Origin: Metabacillus niabensis
GTDB taxonomy: Bacteria; Bacillota; Bacilli; Bacillales; Bacillaceae
NCBI RefSeq assembly: GCF_902829255.1
Contig: NZ_CADEPK010000014.1
Location: 1 to 47,911 of the forward strand
Reading direction: 5' to 3'
DNA: 47,911 bases
Made by a program: the position numbers and the translations under genes. The notes beneath the pieces are model-generated. The model searched no databases, was not told the origin of the DNA, and worked only from the letters and a program-made list of their open reading frames with translations. Of the stretch, positions 45,699 through 47,911 are shown piece by piece; within the stretch, counting starts at the first letter, position 1, and every line of letters begins with the position of its first letter.

Positions 45699-46793
45699 AT
45701 GAAAGTTATTGTTAGTGGTGGTGGTACAGGAGGACATATATATCCTGCACTTGCTTTAATTAATGAGATCAAAAAAAATTCTTCTGATGTTGAATTTTTA
45801 TATATTGGTACTGAGAATGGTTTAGAAAAGGATATCGTGAAACGTGCTGGCATCCCATTTAAATCAATTGAAATTTCAGGATTTAAACGAAAACTCTCGA
45901 CAGACAACCTAAAAACGATAGCCCGCTTTTTTAAGGGAGTTTCATTAAGTAAAAAATACATGAAGGAATTTAAACCTGATGTTGTAATTGGTACAGGTGG
46001 CTATGTTTGTGGTCCAGTAGTTTACGCGGCAACAAAACTAAATATACCAACGATGATTCATGAGCAAAATAGTCTTCCAGGTATTACGAATAAGTTTTTA
46101 GCTAAATACGTGGATAAAGTCGCTATTTGCTTTGAGGAAGCGAGAAAGTATTTTCCTAGCCAAAAGGTAGTTTTGACAGGGAATCCACGTGCATCAGAGG
46201 TGTTAGGACAGGATGCTGAAAAAGGGAGACAATCATTAGGATTAAAGGCAAATCAAAAAACCGTATTAATCTTTGGTGGTAGCAGAGGGGCAAAGGCAAT
46301 AAATGAAGCAGTTTTGCAAATGATCCCTTTATTAAAAAATAAACCGTATCAGATTGTGTATGTGACTGGTGAAGTGCATTATGACAAGGTTATGAAGGAA
46401 GTAGAATTATTAGAAGACTCATCACATGTTATGATTAAGCCTTTTATTCATAATATGCCTGAGGTTTTAGCGAGTGTTGATTTAATTGTCTCAAGAGCAG
46501 GTGCTACCTCCTTGGCAGAAATTACTGCTTTAGGGTTACCGAGCATATTAATTCCAAGTCCGTATGTAACTGCAAATCATCAAGAAAAGAATGCTCAAGC
46601 AATAAGTGAAAATCATGCTGCAATGATGATTCGCGAACAGGAATTAAATGGGGAATTATTATTAACTCATATTGACGAAATTTTACTAGATGATAAGAAG
46701 TTAGCAGAAATGAGTAAGGCTTCAGCGGAATTAGGGATACCGGATGCTGCGACACGTTTATATCGTGAGTTGTTAGAAATCGCAAACAAATAA
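45699..46793 (+). CDS. murG: Lipid II synthase MurG
   Basis: A peripheral membrane GT28 glycosyltransferase that adds GlcNAc to lipid I. The 364-aa protein has the acceptor-binding [11 protein letters not shown] (8-18), a second G-loop [33 protein letters not shown] opening the C-terminal domain and the donor-binding [17 protein letters not shown]. The ATG follows AGAGGAGGAG. Spaced 21 bases before murB, in an operon with it. Confidence 0.96.
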   Translation: MKVIVSGGGTGGHIYPALALINEIKKNSSDVEFLYIGTENGLEKDIVKRAGIPFKSIEISGFKRKLSTDNLKTIARFFKGVSLSKKYMKEFKPDVVIGTGGYVCGPVVYAATKLNIPTMIHEQNSLPGITNKFLAKYVDKVAICFEEARKYFPSQKVVLTGNPRASEVLGQDAEKGRQSLGLKANQKTVLIFGGSRGAKAINEAVLQMIPLLKNKPYQIVYVTGEVHYDKVMKEVELLEDSSHVMIKPFIHNMPEVLASVDLIVSRAGATSLAEITALGLPSILIPSPYVTANHQEKNAQAISENHAAMMIREQELNGELLLTHIDEILLDDKKLAEMSKASAELGIPDAATRLYRELLEIANK

Positions 46794-46814
46794 CAACGGG
46801 ATGAGGAGGTCTTT

Positions 46815-47723
46815 ATGGCTACTTTATATCATGATTTGGTAAATGCGAATATTGGTAAAGTCCTTGAAAACGAACCATTGAAAAAACATACGACGATAAA
46901 AATAGGCGGGCCAGCTGAGATATTTGTTGAGCCTAATAGCATAGACAATTTGATTACTGTTTTAAAAATTATCAAAGAACATGGTGTGAATTGGCGTGTC
47001 ATTGGTCGGGGTTCTAATTTACTTGTACCTGATAATGGGATAAAAGGAGTCGTCATAAAGCTAGGTTCTGGAATTGATACAATCGAATTAAATGATGAAC
47101 TATTGACTGTTGGTGGCGGGTATTCAATCATTAAATTAGCTACGATCATTAGTAAACAGGGGCTATCAGGTTTGGAATTTTCGAGTGGTATACCCGGTTC
47201 TATTGGAGGTGCTATTTATATGAATGCAGGTGCACATGGCTCAGATATGTCCAAAATTTTAGTGAAGGCACAAGTCTTATTTGAGGATGGAACGATTGAA
47301 TGGTTAACAAATGAGGAAATGGAATTTTCGTATAGAACCTCTATTCTTCAAAAAAAGAAGCCTGGGATTTGTATCGGTGCAATACTCCAATTAAAAAAAG
47401 GTAAAAAGGAAGATATTGTTGCCGCGATGCAGAGAAATAAAGACTATCGTAGAGATACACAGCCTTGGAATTACCCATGTGCCGGTAGTATTTTTCGTAA
47501 TCCACTCCCTCATTATGCAGGACAGCTTGTTGAAGCTGCTGGGTTAAAGGGTTATCAAATAGGTGGAGCAAAAATTTCTGAAATGCATGGTAATTTTATT
47601 GTAAATGCTGGTGGAGCAACCGCAAAAGATGTACTTGACTTAATTGCACATGTTAAAGAAGTCATTTTAGAAAAGAATAACATTAAATTGGATACAGAAG
47701 TTGAAATAATTGGGACAAATTAA
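46815..47723 (+). CDS. murB: UDP-N-acetylenolpyruvoylglucosamine reductase
   Basis: An FAD- and NADPH-dependent enzyme that forms UDP-MurNAc. The 302-aa protein is of the shorter type II MurB class used by Firmicutes. FAD-binding segments are [32 protein letters not shown] and [19 protein letters not shown]. The catalytic serine is probably that in CAGSIFRNP. The ATG follows GAGGAGG. It normally precedes divIB in Bacillus, which would lie just beyond the window. Confidence 0.96.
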   Translation: MATLYHDLVNANIGKVLENEPLKKHTTIKIGGPAEIFVEPNSIDNLITVLKIIKEHGVNWRVIGRGSNLLVPDNGIKGVVIKLGSGIDTIELNDELLTVGGGYSIIKLATIISKQGLSGLEFSSGIPGSIGGAIYMNAGAHGSDMSKILVKAQVLFEDGTIEWLTNEEMEFSYRTSILQKKKPGICIGAILQLKKGKKEDIVAAMQRNKDYRRDTQPWNYPCAGSIFRNPLPHYAGQLVEAAGLKGYQIGGAKISEMHGNFIVNAGGATAKDVLDLIAHVKEVILEKNNIKLDTEVEIIGTN

Positions 47724-47753
47724 AGATAACATCCCCAAAGTTTGGATTACCTA

Positions 47754-47762
47754 TGGTATAAT
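47754..47762 (+). promoter_or_regulatory. Extended -10 promoter after murB
   Basis: TGGTATAAT (47754-47762), an extended -10 with no good -35. It would drive the gene beyond the window end or a short RNA. Confidence 0.4.
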
Positions 47763-47807
47763 GACAATGAAAAAACGCTTGAGATTAGACTATATTCTGT
47801 CTGAAAT

Positions 47808-47839
47808 AATAAACGGCATCCAGTATGCCGTTTATTTTG
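47808..47839. terminator. Terminator after murB
   Basis: A perfect 12-bp stem AATAAACGGCAT / ATGCCGTTTATT with a 4-base loop, followed by TTGT. It lies about 40 bases after the start site predicted for the promoter at 47754. A second inverted repeat (CGAAAAAA...TTTTTTCG, 47863-47899) follows. Confidence 0.8.
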
Positions 47840-47911
47840 TCAAAAGTAGTATTTGTATGATTCCGAAAAAAAGTAACATAAAATATGTTGGGTTTTTTCG
47901 CAATCAATACG

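Overview
This window is a chromosomal stretch of an endospore-forming, low-GC member of the Bacillaceae. The evidence is the gene order (pdhABCD, slp/SR1, speA, yktAB, suhB, the yla and ylb genes, then the mra/dcw cluster), the sporulation genes (ylaJ, ylbJ, rsfA, spoVD, spoVE, probable csfG), strong AAGGAGG-type ribosome sites, frequent TTG starts, and meso-diaminopimelate-type murein (DNPR motif in MurE). The order follows Bacillus subtilis closely. There is no prophage, insertion sequence, CRISPR array, rRNA or tRNA.

Layout. 245-5260: pyruvate dehydrogenase operon, closed by two terminators. 5300-7010: a degenerate palindromic repeat, a lipoprotein (Slp), a possibly broken membrane ORF, and the dual-function RNA SR1 with its SR1P peptide; SR1 is preceded by an exact CcpN-type operator and a cre-like site. 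7036-11721: speA, yktA, yktB, a small ykzI-like gene, an inositol-phosphatase-family gene and an acetyltransferase. 11763-18476: ylaF, typA, ylaH, ylaI, ylaJ, ylaK (phoH), ylaL and ylaN. 18622-21682: ftsW, ctaA and ylbA. The pycA gene and the ctaBCDEFG block that lie here in B. subtilis are absent. 21815-29835: a probable csfG sporulation RNA, rsmD-coaD, ylbJ, ylbK-ylbL, tmcAL, ylbN-rpmF and rsfA. 29849-33378: ylbP, panE and bshC, with a Cys-rich mini-ORF before bshC. 33445-47723: mraZ-rsmH-ftsL-pbpB-spoVD-murE-mraY-murD-spoVE-murG-murB, led by 10-bp-spaced MraZ-type operator repeats. The window ends in the spacer that normally precedes divIB.

How it works together. The right half makes lipid II (MurE, MraY, MurD, MurG, MurB) and polymerises it at the division septum (FtsL, PBP2B, FtsW) or in the spore cortex (SpoVD, SpoVE). 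The left half links pyruvate to acetyl-CoA and carries the glycolysis-responsive SR1 RNA.

Most of the window is conventional core genome. The best candidates for something undescribed are: the RNA architecture before bshC (Cys-codon mini-ORF plus four mutually pairing segments); a three-way-junction element at 15142-15263; and the missing pycA/cta genes, with a dispersed repeat sitting at one of the two junctions. All calls come from reading the sequence and remembered family knowledge. No searches were run.
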